NCBI GenBank assembly: GCA_002633005.1
Contig: NMRA01000311.1
Location: 11,839-73,838, forward strand
Direction of reading: 5' to 3'
Length of the DNA: 62,000 nt
Source: Phoronis australis
Taxonomy: Eukaryota > Phoronida > Phoronidae
Under the pieces are notes generated by a model that saw only the letters and a list, made by a program, of their open reading frames with translations, made no database searches and was not told the origin of the DNA. Position numbers and translations under genes: made by a program. Below, piece by piece: positions 22,704 through 37,700 of the stretch; position 1 is the stretch's first letter; each line of letters starts with the position of its first letter.

Positions 22704-25700
22704 TCAACAAAAGTTAAACAACAAAACTACATAGAGTAACACAGACAACAAAAACTGGTTTTCTCTAGGTCGTCCCTGTGAGCTGATCCCTGCCTCGGTG
22801 GGTGGCGCAGCTGTTGTGGCATCTAGTGTACAGTTGAGATATCGTTGGGAGGCTGTTTGGGGCGCGACGTCGGCAATCTTCATAAACGCATTGTTGAACT
22901 CGTACACCATATCACCTTTGACAAAATACGTCTTACCTGAAATGTCAAAATCTCAATTATGCAGGAATTTTTCAGAAAGTTTTAAACTCAGTTTTAGGTG
23001 GCACTCAATCGTTGTTTGTGACGGTTGACTTCATAAAAAATGCCGGACATTTTGGGGTGGTTTGTATAGCGTGTGAGGGCTACGAATAGCATGCGCTCGA
23101 TTTTTTTTATTCTGTTCTTTTTGAAAGAGTACTGGTTAAAGAAGTTGTTAAACCCCTGACTTTTTCACTCTGTTGTGGCTTTTCTTAGACCTTGATTTAC
23201 TACAAGCAAGCAGGCAGATGGACTTCAGCAGGAAATCCAGGTATACTTCAGACATTTCGGATTTGTAAAACAATGATTATCCGGAAGCTAAATTCGCCCG
23301 AATTTTGTGATTAGAATACTTAGTCTCTTAGTTCAGAGTAAACATACGTGGCTTTGGGGTGAAAACTGTAGATTTCATGTAGACTCAAAATTGTTCTCGT
23401 TTTTAAAGCGGTCATAAACTCTCCCAACCTCACAAAATTGATTTAGAGCACTTATCCTTATGAAAGTGATCTCAAATTATTGTCAACATAAGTGTGATTT
23501 GTAGGCTTAGAACGCACTGGCAGTTCGTTATTTTGTTAGACCAAGCTCTACATGTTGACTTGTCAGGATGTGAATTCCAGAAACGGCGAACATTGCGATC
23601 TTTGCAAAACCCAAAATCAATTATCAGTTGAGACCAATTTTAAACGGTAAGTGGTCTAAAATTCAATTTCTTCGACGACAAGCGGATTTTCTGCCTCATA
23701 ATTGAGACACCAACAGTGGGCCCATGGTCCAATATTCGCTTTTTACTGTACATCTCTTTTCACGGGGAGGAAATCTCCGATAACGTCGTGCACGACTAGA
23801 GAAAGGTCTATCAAATACAAAATAGAAATATCGTGATTTCGATTTTAGCCAGTTCTCGCACGTCGAATTACCGTTTGGTTCCGTCAGGGCCGTGGTTACT
23901 GGCAATTGTACTCCTTGCCACATTTTCATGGGTCGCGGATAATCACGTTCAATGCTCTTCGTGGCTTCGTCGTATTTCCAATACATATCTTTGCTAATGA
24001 AGTATGTCTTTTTGTTATGGCTCCAGATGAATGCGGCGTCCACTTTCTCGATGTCAGATGGAAGCCCCAATGCAGTGAGGGGTTTCCCAGACGCCGGGAA
24101 GCGCGACGTCAAATGATTGTTGCTGAATTCGTAGTAGTTTTTGCCTGTAAAACAAAAAAATACAGTAGCACCAGGATCACTTTATTCAAACAGCTATAAG
24201 CAACACACGCACACAATGGTCTTCTGAACAATATAATCCGGTACCCCGCGCACGTGGTGACGCAATATGGCGCGAAAAGGCTAAGGTCACGTATAATTTG
24301 ACCTCTACTTTTGAAGTCTTGTGTGTTTAAATTGCATTTTCTATTTATGCTGAAGCATTGGTGTTACTGAGTTGATAATACAATACATCCATAATAGAAG
24401 AAAAATGCGGAAGACTTTAAAATCGTCTCAAACATGTTTTGTCGTCGTTTAAAGTTGCAGATTTTTACGAAAAGGGATGCTCGCGGTCTCGTTTTAAAAC
24501 AAACAACAAAAAGCAAAACAAGAACCATGTCCTCACTCACCAATGAAGAATAATATTCTGTTATCTATTGGTCGTTCGTAGACCGCATCGATGTGTATAT
24601 TATCTTTTAGTTCGTGGGGGAAGCCATACCAAAACTGAGAGATCTTGAGCGGGAATCCTCGCAATATGCCTTTCTTATTCGCTCTCCAGAAATACTGCAA
24701 GTGGAAGAGGAGTCTGGTTTTAAATAAGAATTTCTGAGATATAAGTACAAGAATCTCGCCAACATTGTAGCCAATTGATTCCACATGTTCGATTGCCATT
24801 TTAGTTTAATCCGATCACAGATCTCTAGGACCCAATCTTGTTTTCAAAACGGAAAGTAATGGCATTTAATTAATGAATAGACTTCCCACAGTTTTGATGA
24901 CCAGTCATTAGGCGCAAAGATAAACGAATTGCAGAACCCTGATTCCACGGAGTTTGTAGTAATTTGAAAACTTGGCACCATCATACTACTCGATGTTTTC
25001 GTGGGCAAATTGCCTTTCCGGTGTAGCCTACATATCCCATTTTCTCGATTGTGGACTTATTCTTTCTAGAAGTCCCTACGACATATGCACTCCAGCGTCA
25101 TATTTTTTTATTATCTTGTATTAAGTTTTGGAATCTCGGAGGGAAGCCTATTGTTCGTGTTTAAGCAGTGTGGTGAGCGGTCTTTGTGGGAATAAGAGTT
25201 TGAAATGAGTGAAGCTGGGGCCTGTTCCGTAAAGCAAGATTCTCGAGAATGAAACTAATGGGAGCACATACGTGATAACACGCTGATATAAGCCGTGGAT
25301 AAAGATGAACGAGATTAGTTATCAAGTGACAACTGAGTAACGAAAAAAAAACAGCTTTACTAATGCATCCTGGCGTTGCCGCGATAACCTCGCGAAAACG
25401 CCAGATCACGACGCAAGACTGCACAAGATGTCACGAGATGTCACCATCATGTATTAGAAGCATGTGATCACACCTGTGTTTAAGGAACTCAATTTGGGTA
25501 GCGTTCCGTAGACAAAGTCTACGACAAAGTCGCGAGTGTTTCTCGAGTATGATGGGGAGCCCATTGGCCGGTTGCATGAAACAGTCGCAAATAGGAACCC
25601 AACTTAATTCCCTAAATCTAATGCATATTTGTGGGCTTGTGGAAATTGGAATGATGAAGTTTGGTGTTGAATTCCTTGTTTCAGTGCCGTAAATTAATGT

Positions 25701-28700
25701 CCCAAAACCAGTCCTATCTACTGCGTGCCTCCCCCAGCCGGCGGCCACACGCAGAAGAATGTAATCGCATAGACAAATAACAACAGTCCTTACGTTTCCT
25801 TTGAACATATAGTATTCTCCTCTTATATACGAGATCGCGTCGAAGTTTCCGTTGCAGTCGCCAATATTCCACTTGGGTTCTGTAGTTGTGGGTGCCATTG
25901 CAGTAGTCGTGGTTACCGGATTTGTGGGCCTTGGGCGTGGTGTGGTGGGTATCCGATAGGTGGGGTTGGCTGTTGGCGGCCTTATGCTTGATCGTGGAAC
26001 GTATGGTCGCTTTACCCCTGAGTTACAGGCAAACGTAGCATAGAATTAAAAAAATGCAAGAACACGTCTATCGCCATTTAGTCCAGAGTTTCAACGCAAG
26101 AAAGCAAGTATATGCATACAGTGTGTAGAAAGGTGAACACCATTTACTAGGTCCGTAAACACTAGCGCGTTGTACACCTACTTGCCGTCTGACAGCTACG
26201 TTTGCATACCGTGAATAATACGTTTACAAGGAAGTCGCGCATTTCTAAAGATATGCGGGAATTTTCACCGCTCGTCCTTCTGAGCGTCTTGTACCAGGAT
26301 CAAAGAGAGCGCGGCGCCGGAATCAGGTACAATTGTGATGACCGCATTGTCCGATGCGAGCAAGACCCAATTAAATGTAATTGTCCGGCCATAAACTGTA
26401 TTAAACATCTCTAACTGTACATAATGGCGAATTTGAAAAATGCATTAACCACTAATTTTCGTTATAAACGAACACCACGGCGGTATTCAGCTGAAAAAAA
26501 AACACAACCAAGTACTGTTATCGATCTTTAAAGATCGATGAACTAATAATCTAAAAACTACAACCATTGGGTACGATTAAAGATAAACTACCGCGCGTAT
26601 TGATATACTCGGTGGATATACAAACGCTGATCAGAGTTAACAATATCACATGGATTCATTTTTTAATATTTGTTCAATCTCGTTTAACCAGATTTTTACC
26701 AGGAAACAGTTGTTGTGCACACTTTTCATTTTCTATTACTGACAAAGAGCTAGAATAGTTTTTAGTCAGTGCCACCGAAATTGTCCAGAGATTCCAAACC
26801 TTCAGTTTGGTTATCACCATATTTGCACTTTTGTATATATTTTATGATTTGAGTTCTAATAAAGATTAAACTTTAATGACACGTGAAATGTTTAGTGTAC
26901 CTGTAATGTAGTAAGTTTAGGGATCGGCTCACAATGAACTTAACTAATTAAGTTTAGCTGGCGATCAAAATCTACCACTGTTTTGGTACTTCAAGTTCAA
27001 AACTTAGATAAAAACTTACCAACCCGTTTTCGGTAAGAAAAAAAACAAGTAGGCAGAAGCATTAAAAATTAAATAAAGAAAACCAATGTGAAACTTATCG
27101 TTCCTTTGGGATGTGGCCCTTTGTGAAGATAAACACAAATTAACCTTTTTAGTCATTTCGTAATATTCATAATGTACCAAGTTAAAATTACTCTCCAGAG
27201 TTGCAGGCTATAACTCTGCAAATGTCAGAGAAAACCAAATTGGGGATACTAACATCAACCATTGTTGAGACACTAATGCTAGCAATTACCTTTCCACTTC
27301 ATTAGCTCAGAACTACATCAATACAAAGGGCGTGCTGAATAGGCATCGTAAAAGTTGTCTGGGGCTTAAGGAATCAGAGCGGTCACCAGTGTAAGCGAGA
27401 AATTCTCCACATGGACTTCATTTTCTACGCTTTTAAATCATTCAAAATGGCTTCTAGTAGACACAGAAGCTCGGTATTTAAAAAATAACTCACCGTACAA
27501 AGCCTGTATACCAGAGACATCGTCGCGGTTTAGCTGAAAGTTTGGCGTATATCCCTGGTATATGGGGTACATCAAAGCCTTCAACGTGTAAGAGTGGGCG
27601 AGGCCGAGTGCGTGGCCAAACTCATGCGCAGCAACGGTGTACAGATCGATTCCTGCAAGAACAATGCGGATTAACGACATAGAGTCTTTTTAATTTGGTT
27701 TGGTTTGGTTATGTTTTTATACTTTTATTAAAGCCTATTCACTTAATTTGATCAGAAATTCGCATTAGAAGAAGGTGACTATTTTCTTTATTGTTTTTTT
27801 TCAGTTCGTACCCTTGTCAGTCTCGTACAATGTCCACGGTTCTTCATCATCGAAATGAGTGTCGCCTCCCCTGTCATCCCCAGGATAGAACGCATGCGCA
27901 AGAACGCGTCCTGAAAATACAAACATGGCGTGCAACGAATGACGCGACTGTTCACAACTCATACATTTACCTCTAAACCAATACCTCACTACCACTCTCA
28001 ATTGTACGGTTTTTACCCACAATGCAACACAAGTGTCAAATCACCTGTCCTGCTTCTTCACGTGCACGTGCACGTGCACGTGCACGTGCACTAGTCACTA
28101 TCTCATATCCTAATTATTACGTAATTTACCATTGTGCTGCTGCCACCAAGAAATTGGTAAAAAACGCAAATATTGTAGTTCTTGTCTTGTTAATCAACTC
28201 GCATTTTGAAAAGCAGGTCATTCACGCACTGCATTCTTCCACCTCCTCCAAAGACGTAAAGAAAGCTTGGCTCGAACAAGTTAGACAGTGAAAATGGTGA
28301 GCAATTATGTCATTGGTGAAAAACACAGTTGATGATTTAATGTGAATATACGTACAGTTATTGCAATTCGAGCAAGGTGTAACTTATGGTTTTCGGAGAT
28401 TTTCGAAGAACGGGTACGTTTTCTGGTTAGTATTCACTCAACATCATACATTGGCCATTTGTAGAAATTCGAGAGAACATTGAAAACTCTTAGACTAAAA
28501 CTGTGTAAAATAGTAGAACCTTAATTCTCCATCGAAAAGTAGTCATTTTTGTAATAAAATTAATGTATTATATCAAAGCATCTGTAACAAAAATATTATC
28601 ACTGGCCACTGATGCACAATGCCATTCATTAGAAACACTTACCCGAACCATCAAACGGATACCCGTCGCCATGGTAACCACGTGCAAACCGTATGTTAAT

Positions 28701-31700
28701 GTCCGCATTCGACGTTCTGGACACTTCTCTGAACGTGAGGTATGTCACATCAGACCAGAGTTGGAACGCCTTCGTGATGGCCAGTCGACTTTGACCGTAG
28801 TCCAAACGAGGAGAATAATTTTCCAGTCTGCAACACAAAGTCTTTAATCATAAGAGTTAAATGGCATTTAAAACACTAGCTTTCAGTTCAGTCTCTATAC
28901 ATCTAAACACATCTAAACACATCTAAACACATCTAAACACATCTAAACACATCTAAACACATCTAGAATGTCAAGATAATGTGTATCTATAGATCAGTAG
29001 AGTGTTTTCTTCAAAACATCAGTTGTGTCCGCGATAATTTTCGAGTCGTAACGTGCAAGAAATGGAACGCGCAAGCGAGATTCTTGACGAGTTCCTAACA
29101 GAGAAAAAACGACTCAGAGCTACCTTGTCCCATGCTTCATCAGAAAAATGAAGTCGAGTAACTTTGGTAAAGTTGGCTTTCCCAACTAAGGCATAGATTG
29201 GTCCCTCAACACAATAAATGTCTTTTAGCGTTTAAATCCTTGTTGACGTTCGCCTAGTAACGACAACACATCTATTAACTCACTTTCCACGCACACGGCG
29301 CTGATGTTGGTTCGTGGTTATCGATTTATGCACATAATAATAATAAAATAACAAATAAGCGGTGTTTCATGTGTTCATTGTAACTCTTTTCCGAACCGTG
29401 TTTTACGAGCGTGAAAAACGAGCGTACATTTACGAATGTAAGATTTAACGATCCGTTGTGGTTATGTAGGACCCTAAATTGGACTACATTCGGATCGTCA
29501 CATCTCAGTAAATGTAAGATTGGATTCAAATGAATTGATTTTAAGATGTTCCACTTTGGCATGAGCGGCTAATCAAAAATAGGATTTTTACGCATTTTAC
29601 GAAAAAAAAATCAAAAGTTGCATAAAACGAAAACGAGGTGACAATTGAGAAAGCTGTGACAGCGTTTTTGAGATTTTATCTTGGGCATTTATATCAAACG
29701 AAATTAAATCATGTCATTGATCTCGTTCCTCAGCAACGAATATATTTTTATTTGCTTCTAAATTTTACTAAAAATGCATGGTCACTAGATGCAAGTGATG
29801 GTAGTTTGGCGTAAAAAGAAAACTTGAAGTTTACAATTTCGACTTTCGGAAAAGTATATACTTTCACAGAGTTTAATTCTGTAATGTTGTAGATATTTGG
29901 CTATTTTGACTTGTTGATAAGGTCCTACATAACCATAACGCTCGAAATGTTTATCTCGTCGTTTTAAGAGCGTGATAGAAGAGCGAGAAAAGTTTTTTGG
30001 ACCCGTAATTCAACAAACGTAATTTACGGGCTGTTTTCGCCCATCCTGTCAACGACAAGGGAGACTCGAAAATCTAAAAACAGCAATAGATGGCGTCGCA
30101 AGCAACTTCGACATTGTTTCGCCCGAGAGTTCATATAAATGGCGCCACTGGAAATCCCAGGGAAGGTGTCATGAACTGATGCAGACTATGTGAAGCGTAT
30201 CGATCTCAATATGCACTGAAAAAATATAATGGTGAAAATATTACTTTGTTTCTAGATTAGAGCTGCCATAAAATCCCACCCGTCAACGTATTGAGCTAGG
30301 ACTGCGTTCCGTCGACATATCTGTCGATCCGTAAAATATAATAAAGGTATATTTTAGTTTCATTGTTTTCTAGATTACATGTAAAGGTGCCATAGAAACC
30401 CACCCGTGACAAGACAACGTACTGAGCTTGGGTTGCCTTCTGTCGACCTATCTAACCAAGTTTCTTGCAAGAAAAGCGAGATCACACAGGTATTCGCGAA
30501 ATATCACGTCATCACAACCGAAGCACCTGATTACACTAGCTTTTCTCGCGATGTCTTTGTTTTATGGACCACACAATAGCGAACACTCTGTGTCTCAGGG
30601 TCCAGAAATCACCTCCAATTCTAAACTGCAAGTGGTGTAAATCACTAAGTTATTTTTGACAGAAGGTAGGTTGTTGCTTCACTTAACCTCGATGTCATAC
30701 TACTACATTATTGTTCTCATGTTTTCTCGAGGGACTACATAATGTTCCCATGTTTACTCATTGAATCTAATGTAAAATAACCGGTAGAACCTCAACAACA
30801 AGGTACAACAACTCGTGACAAAGACATGTTCAAAATTTAAAAGATACAACATGGTATTTTGCCTTTATTTGATAAAAAATAGTGGCTCACTAAGACACAA
30901 TGATGTAGTCGAAGCGCGTTTTATGCATACTAATGTGGATGGTGACATATTTTGTATCAAGAAGGGGCACATGTGAAACAGGCCAGACACTTTTTATTCC
31001 TTTAAAGTAGCCATACAAACGCCTTCCGTGACAAAGCCAAATTGTAATTTAGACCATTTACCGTTGTGAAATTTAATCTCAAGTTGTTCCTCAGTCAAAA
31101 TATGTGATTTCCGGACTTGTAAACATTTATCAGCTCGTTATTGCAAGATATAAAGCTTTACATGGTGACTTGTCACGGCGTGTCATTTTATAATTTTTTT
31201 ATTTCATTTACAAAGAATGGCATTACTGCCCGGAAATCGAATTAACATTATATCTGAGGAACATGTCATTTTATTCTCGAGAAATAGCGAACTGTCAGTT
31301 TTTTGCGAGACCAAAAATCACTTCATATCTGAGTAAGGAAAAAGTTGAGACTAATTTGAAAGAGGTGTGGTGGTATGAATCAAAAGACTTCTTCTCCGAA
31401 AGAAACGTAGGTTTATTGCAGTTTTAGCCTCGTTCTTTTGTTCAAAACAAACAGTAACGGGCTCTCTTGCCACACACCAGTAGGAAATACAACTCGATCG
31501 CCCTAAAACAATGGAAGCATTGTGACCACCAGAGGATAACGTAAACTAACTCCGGCTTTTGTTTATCTATAACAATTAAAGCCATTGCCTACGGCGATGG
31601 AGAGTGACTGGACCTTGTGTAGTAAGGAACAGCTGTTGAGATCATGTTGCCCCTTTGTCTACGAAAATTGACCATAGTGGTTGGCAGGTGAGTCACGTGA

Positions 31701-34700
31701 CACAAGAATAACAAACTTATTGAAAATGTCTTGGGGAGTATAGGCGATAATTTTTCACATGTAGTAGTGGCCGGGGTATATCTTCAAGCAAAGAAAACAT
31801 CAGTAGTTCATCACGAAGAACACGTCACAGTTTTTTCGGGGGCACGTAAGGCAAGACTAGTTCGACTTTAGGATTTGGTGATCACGTGGAATTCAAATCC
31901 TGCAGTAGATACATAAGGCCAAAAAGGCCGTCAGTTGGTTCTGATCTGTGGCATTTTAAAAATCGAGTCGGTGGTGGGTAATTTTTTTAGATGCTCTCCT
32001 TTTCCAAAAAAGAAAATCCAACCGAAAGAGAGAAGGAATTAGTTTTTTATGTTCCCTTGGCAAATTATGACGTTTCGAACACTGATTACCTTTGCTTACA
32101 TGCCTTTGTGTAGCTTTTCAAAAAACATGAGACATCGATGCGAGCGGGTGATTTTTAGTTGGTGCAGGTAGAGCTCAAAACGAGTCAATGTAAAGACCAG
32201 AACCAACTATGCCTTTTTGGCCTATTCTAGAATTTTAGGCCCTACTTCTACCGCAGCGACATGCAGCGACGTACTTATGTACTTAAGTGTCATTATCACG
32301 CAAACCTAGAGACCTCACAGCTTTGCTCTTGAAAACTGCACATCGTTGGCCAACTAGGCGTATGCTAATGCCAATTTAACTACGTCGTTAGTGCTTAGTT
32401 AACGCTGTTGAGAATTAATACGCGAAGGTAATTAAATTAATTCATTTAAAGTGACATTATCGCCGAAAATTTTTTTTTTCTGATATCAGTCAGTCCCAGC
32501 ACGAGCTCGCCATGCTGGTGAACCTACAGACCACACGATAAATGGTGGAGTATTAACTGGTAAAGTAACCGGCCTAGACTTCAGCGGATGTCTGGTGGAG
32601 TATAACTGGTAAAGTAACCGGCCTAGACTTCAGCGGATGTCTGGTGGAGTATTAACTGGTAAAGTAACCCCCCCTTGCGGCGGATGTCTGGCAGACAATG
32701 GTGAGAATTGGCGATTTGTGATAAAAACATAAAAAACCAACGGATCTCAAAGTTTTATAGCTGTTATCAAAGTTGATAACTTCAAAACGTCTACCACATC
32801 CATCAAAAATCCCAAAATTGTGTTTTTCGGCCGTAAAAATGAATTAATATCCCTTTAAGGAGTTAGCCTGAGAAGTTGAGCAAACACTGTGAACATTAGT
32901 GCAAACCAACTGAGATGATCATTCATTTCTTTGAATAATTTGAATAAGAGAGAATTTTGCTCGCTCCTAATGCTTCATTTCATTCAAATATAGTGAACCA
33001 ACAACGAATCTCAATTCTTCTCATCTGAGTAAACAACAAGTTGTGACCAGTTTGCGGTGAAAGTTCGCTTTAATGGAACGTAGGTTTGTGGCCTCTTTAA
33101 CAGACAATTTACATTCGACTTTTCCCAAGTCTTCGATTTTCCTTATTATTATACTGAGACGTTTGCTTCGTTTTACTACCGCCTCAAATTTGGGAAAGTG
33201 TGAGTTTTGCAAAGAAAAAAAATCGAGTATTATAGGTGTATTACAGGGACAAGTGCATCCATTGATTGGTGTCCAGTGAATACTAATTGTGAAATATAAA
33301 ACATCCGTCTTGACTGACTGACTGCTGTCATGCACAATAACATCGCGTCAGGTCAATATAATGTGTAATAACGAACTAAATGCATTCAAATGCAATCGTG
33401 AATCATACATAGATTGTTCACAAATTGTCCCTACCAACGATATATATCGCTATCAGGAAGCTTGGTCGTGTTTCGATTGCTTATTTTATGAAGCGACAAA
33501 GGATCTCTAAACTAGTCTCTTCCTGGGTGTTGAAATGTGCATTTTCAACGCGCCCTGTTGTTTAATTAATGCCTCGTATTGCGCACTGTATTGCGCACTG
33601 TATTGCGCACTGTATTGCGCATTGTATTGCGCACTGTATTGCTTCAACCAACGCACTGTGTTAGTTATTCAACTAGTTGTATTGCTTCTCATACAAATAC
33701 ATTTCTGCGCTTATTCGCCGCGCAGAATTACTTATTCAGTGCGCAGAATTGCTTATTCAATCAGTCCCTGCAGTCCAATCACGTCCGTTCTCTTATCTCA
33801 AAAAGACTTCCAGCATGCGTGCTACGTCAATTTCGAAGATTGTTACAGATTTCTATAAAGTGAGCATGTAAATGATGGCGCCATTAACTTTATGAGGAAC
33901 AGATATGTTTCAAACAAATATGTTTATAAAAATTCAATTAATTTTAATGTTTCGTCTGCGCTGCCTCTTCTGGGCTATACGCAGTGATTAAACTTGTCTT
34001 TGACTGGACATAACGAGAAACTAATTCAGCGCGTTCAATAAGCGCAAAAAGATATTCCAATGCAGCACGTTGAATAATTAATTCGGTGCGTTGATTAAGA
34101 AACAGTGCTCGTTGAATACGCTCATTTTAGTTAACGAGCAGAAATGCACTCGTTTAAGAACCATTTGGCGCTTCATATAATTTCACTCGCCACGTGCTGT
34201 GAAGGAATCACCGGTCCACGCGTTAGGTAAATAGTTCTCTTGTAGCAAACGGTGAACACTGAGTAATAGCAGACAAGTGAGTCACACGCGTGTTGAAAAG
34301 GTGTGCAGCGATCAAGAGATCACGGACACCACATGAGTCATGTTTACCGGCGCGAATAATGTGTTGAAGAAGAGCAGGATTAAACCAATCAAGGCAAAAA
34401 CAACTAAAGCAGAAGTTCAAAAGAGAAACCTTAAGTCAGAAACCTCCAGGCCTTGTATTGATCGGTCGTGCATTTCAAGTTACATTAAGTACGGCGAGAC
34501 AGCTTGTTTGGAGGACGTCAAATAGCATTACGTAGTTGATAATCGTCCATGATTCGATCACTTATAAGAAAATGCGGTGATATTGTGCTTGAGAGGCCAG
34601 TCCGTGTTGGCACATGTTTAACCCAATTTCAAGCCTGGTGCATGCCGTCATCAAAATGCGTCACAGTTAGTCATTCAATGGCTACGCCCGTGACAAATAC

Positions 34701-37700
34701 GCATGGTACTATACACATGGTTTCAAATGAATTTCCTAGTAACATATTATAACCACTTTTGAGATAGCAAAAGCTGAACCACCCACCACTCTAATTGAAA
34801 TGCGTCCGTTGTCTTGAAGACGTAATTCCTCGTGAACCATGACGTGTATACCACGTGACTTTCCCCATTCAAGCAGGTTGTGATGAAGACATCTGCACCA
34901 CTAACCCACTGGACAGGTAAAGTTCACTTGGTTTGCATAAACAACAGAAAATCACATGAAGACTTCACAGCGAAGGAGAGACCGGCAAAAGGATAGCCAC
35001 CAACAGGTTAAATCCAAATCAGATGCCTCAAAAACAATGCCGGCCTGAGCCCGCACATAAAACTTGCCCCTGTACAAACTGTCCGGGTCTGAGAGCACAC
35101 TCGAACTACTTAACCTCCTCTCACCTGCTGGCTAAAACACAAATCTAACCGTGATTCTAAAAAGGAACAACTTGATGCCAGTTCTTCTTCGAATAATAAT
35201 ACGAAACTTGATTTTACAAACATCCAAAGCACATCCCTGAAACAAAATGGCCGCTTCATTAGCGTCATTGGTGAACAGCAGTGAGAGTTGCAGTTATGTG
35301 AGCGGCAAGTTGGAGCTGACTGAAATTTATTGGTTAGCACCTATCTCTTACACCGAGTGACTCAGTATGGAGCTCTTCTTTCGTGGTTGATAAACCGCGC
35401 ACACTATGTGGAAGCGATAAAATGATGTGAAAATATCGTCTGCTCTTTGCAGTGTTCCAAGATTAAAAAGGTCAACACGACATGATTTCGTTCTAGAAAC
35501 ACATGAGACTTCGCTGGTCAGGAAACCAGCAGCCGTTATTGTAGATTAAAATATCACAAATAACCAATACCATGAAAACGACTAGCAGTTTCACGACGAC
35601 GTCAAAAAAACTTTCAGTGAGCCGTCGATGGCCCGGAGTGAACACTAAATATAGTGACGATTACCCTTAATTAGGTTTGATATTTTGCCAGACATAATTG
35701 CAGTATCAGCTGACACCAAATGTCAGCTCGTATTCAAGGTTCTTGTTATAGTGTTATAACACACCGCCTGAGCTCATGACAAGGATTGTCAGTTTTCTGG
35801 AGAGTTTCACAACTGCATTAACTCAAACAACAAAAATATACACCATCGGATGAATTCATTTCGATCATTTTCTCACCAACACACCCCCAAGCCCTTCTTT
35901 ATGCGCGGGACACGTAACTAATCCACATCACACCAAACACAAACAAAACGATACCATTGTTAAATTTGACTCGTTCACACGTTTTAACTTTTTATCTGAC
36001 AACTTACTCACCTCCAAGTTAGGTGTCGTTTCTTCCACTTGCTGGGTCCCAGGACATATCTGCGGATGCGCCTACCTGCCCCGGCGGGCGTGTTACTCAT
36101 TATATCGGGTAGCCCGCATCTTGGCTTTGCCATCATTCTCTTGGTTTCTTCGTCGAACTCACCAGTCTGTGGTAAATGGGCGAACCGTTGGAATGCCTTG
36201 ACAGACTCTCGGAGCTCTTCTTGAGAGCGCAGTGCCCCAGTTTCCATGTCCGACTGTGGCAGGTAGGCATACCTAAGCAGGTAATTCTGGAAAACAGAGA
36301 ATAATTCGTTATGAGTGTTGAAAAAGTCGGATGCATTTACGGCAAAATTCTTCCGTTTGGGGAACTGTATGGCTGATGTGTATAATTTCCTTTTATTAAA
36401 GCGCATTCAAGCTTCGCCCTTTTCAACTGGATAAAAGTGAAAATCAAATTGGGCCTTTACTCTCATAAAATCGACTCGACAAAAAGCTTCAAAATTTATT
36501 GGGGTCTGCCAATTCGAACATGGTTCAAGTAGGCCTACGCATTGCCCATGACTTGATAAAAATCATTTGTCGTGCTTACGCGACAAGCGCTGTTGGGTCA
36601 CGCAGAATTACAATGTAAAATCGTATGTAGTTATCTCCGAATGCGTGAACATTACATAGAAAATGCTGCACGTCACAAGAGCGACCTATTTTCAGAGGAG
36701 CTACAGTCGTTCTGGATCTAACGCATAACGGTCTTCCGCGCAAGCAGCTGAACGCCCTTCCGTCCTTCGCACTCGTGAAATCCAGCATAACTAACTCAAA
36801 TTTTATAGAACAACGTGAAGAACAATTCGTGCAAATAATTCTGCGTGTGTACAAAATCAAAAAGGTGTTAATAATTCCCCAAAGACGTAGTTTTATAATC
36901 AGCTGGCGAGTAGCTGGTGGCAACAAGAACTGCTTTTACGTGAATACTGGCTGGGAAGTACCGCGAGAGATACGTCCCTTGAGAAACGTGTGAAAATATA
37001 CACTTTTCTATAGATGGTGTTCAAAAACGAATGAAAAAGGAAATTGAAACCTGTAGTTGTTAACTGTCCCATTTCCTCGAGTTGCAAACATGTACGCCTA
37101 GCTGAATACGACGAAAGAATACAAGCCTAGGTGAAAACAACGAAAGAATGTACGCATAACCAATGCGCATTCAAAATCTTCTTGGCTAATAATTAATAGA
37201 TCACAACAATGACGTTGGTTTAAATTTGACGTATTTGGAGAATTCTGAGAAAGAAGTTAAATAATTTCAGGAGTAGTAATAAAAATGAAAACGAAAATAA
37301 TGCCTTGTGTGCAATGCTTTGGCGCTTTACTGAAATACCGGAAGCATGAGCAGAGGAAAGGATGGAAACGTTCGCCAGACAGTAATTGCGTAATAGCAGT
37401 TTGAATTGATAGGTAGGCTTTAACAGCATAAGGCATTTTTGTAACTTGTTGAGACAAGAAAATTAAGCCACACTTGGTGAATTTAATTTATTTCCACTTA
37501 TTTCAATGATCACCCACGTTGATGAAACACAACTGATTAAAGTCGAGAAGGTTCTAATTAAAAGACATGGAAAAGGTGACTATTGAGGCACGTTCATTTA
37601 AAATTCGAGATTAAAGCGACCGAAAACAATTAAATTCAGCACAAAACTGAGCAGCGCCACGGAGCGAAGAATGCATGAACTGAAATCTTAAGATTATACC

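Larger units (their letters stand above)
28828..36011. other. MMP intron 2 (7.2 kb), repeats and unassigned DNA
   Basis: Recognisable content is a decanucleotide microsatellite, a pair of inverted sequences at 29450-29947, a direct duplication near 30250-30450, a MITE-like element near 31912-32227 and two minisatellites. No frame in the remainder shows a family match or usable splice pairs. Confidence 0.5.

Noticed and set aside
28059-28091. Cluster of CACGTG E-boxes as an enhancer
   Set aside because: It is a plain hexanucleotide microsatellite inside an intron; nothing else nearby suggests regulation.
33535-33863. Open frames with repeated YCAL or RTVL motifs
   Set aside because: By-products of the 12-bp tandem repeat at 33577-33640.
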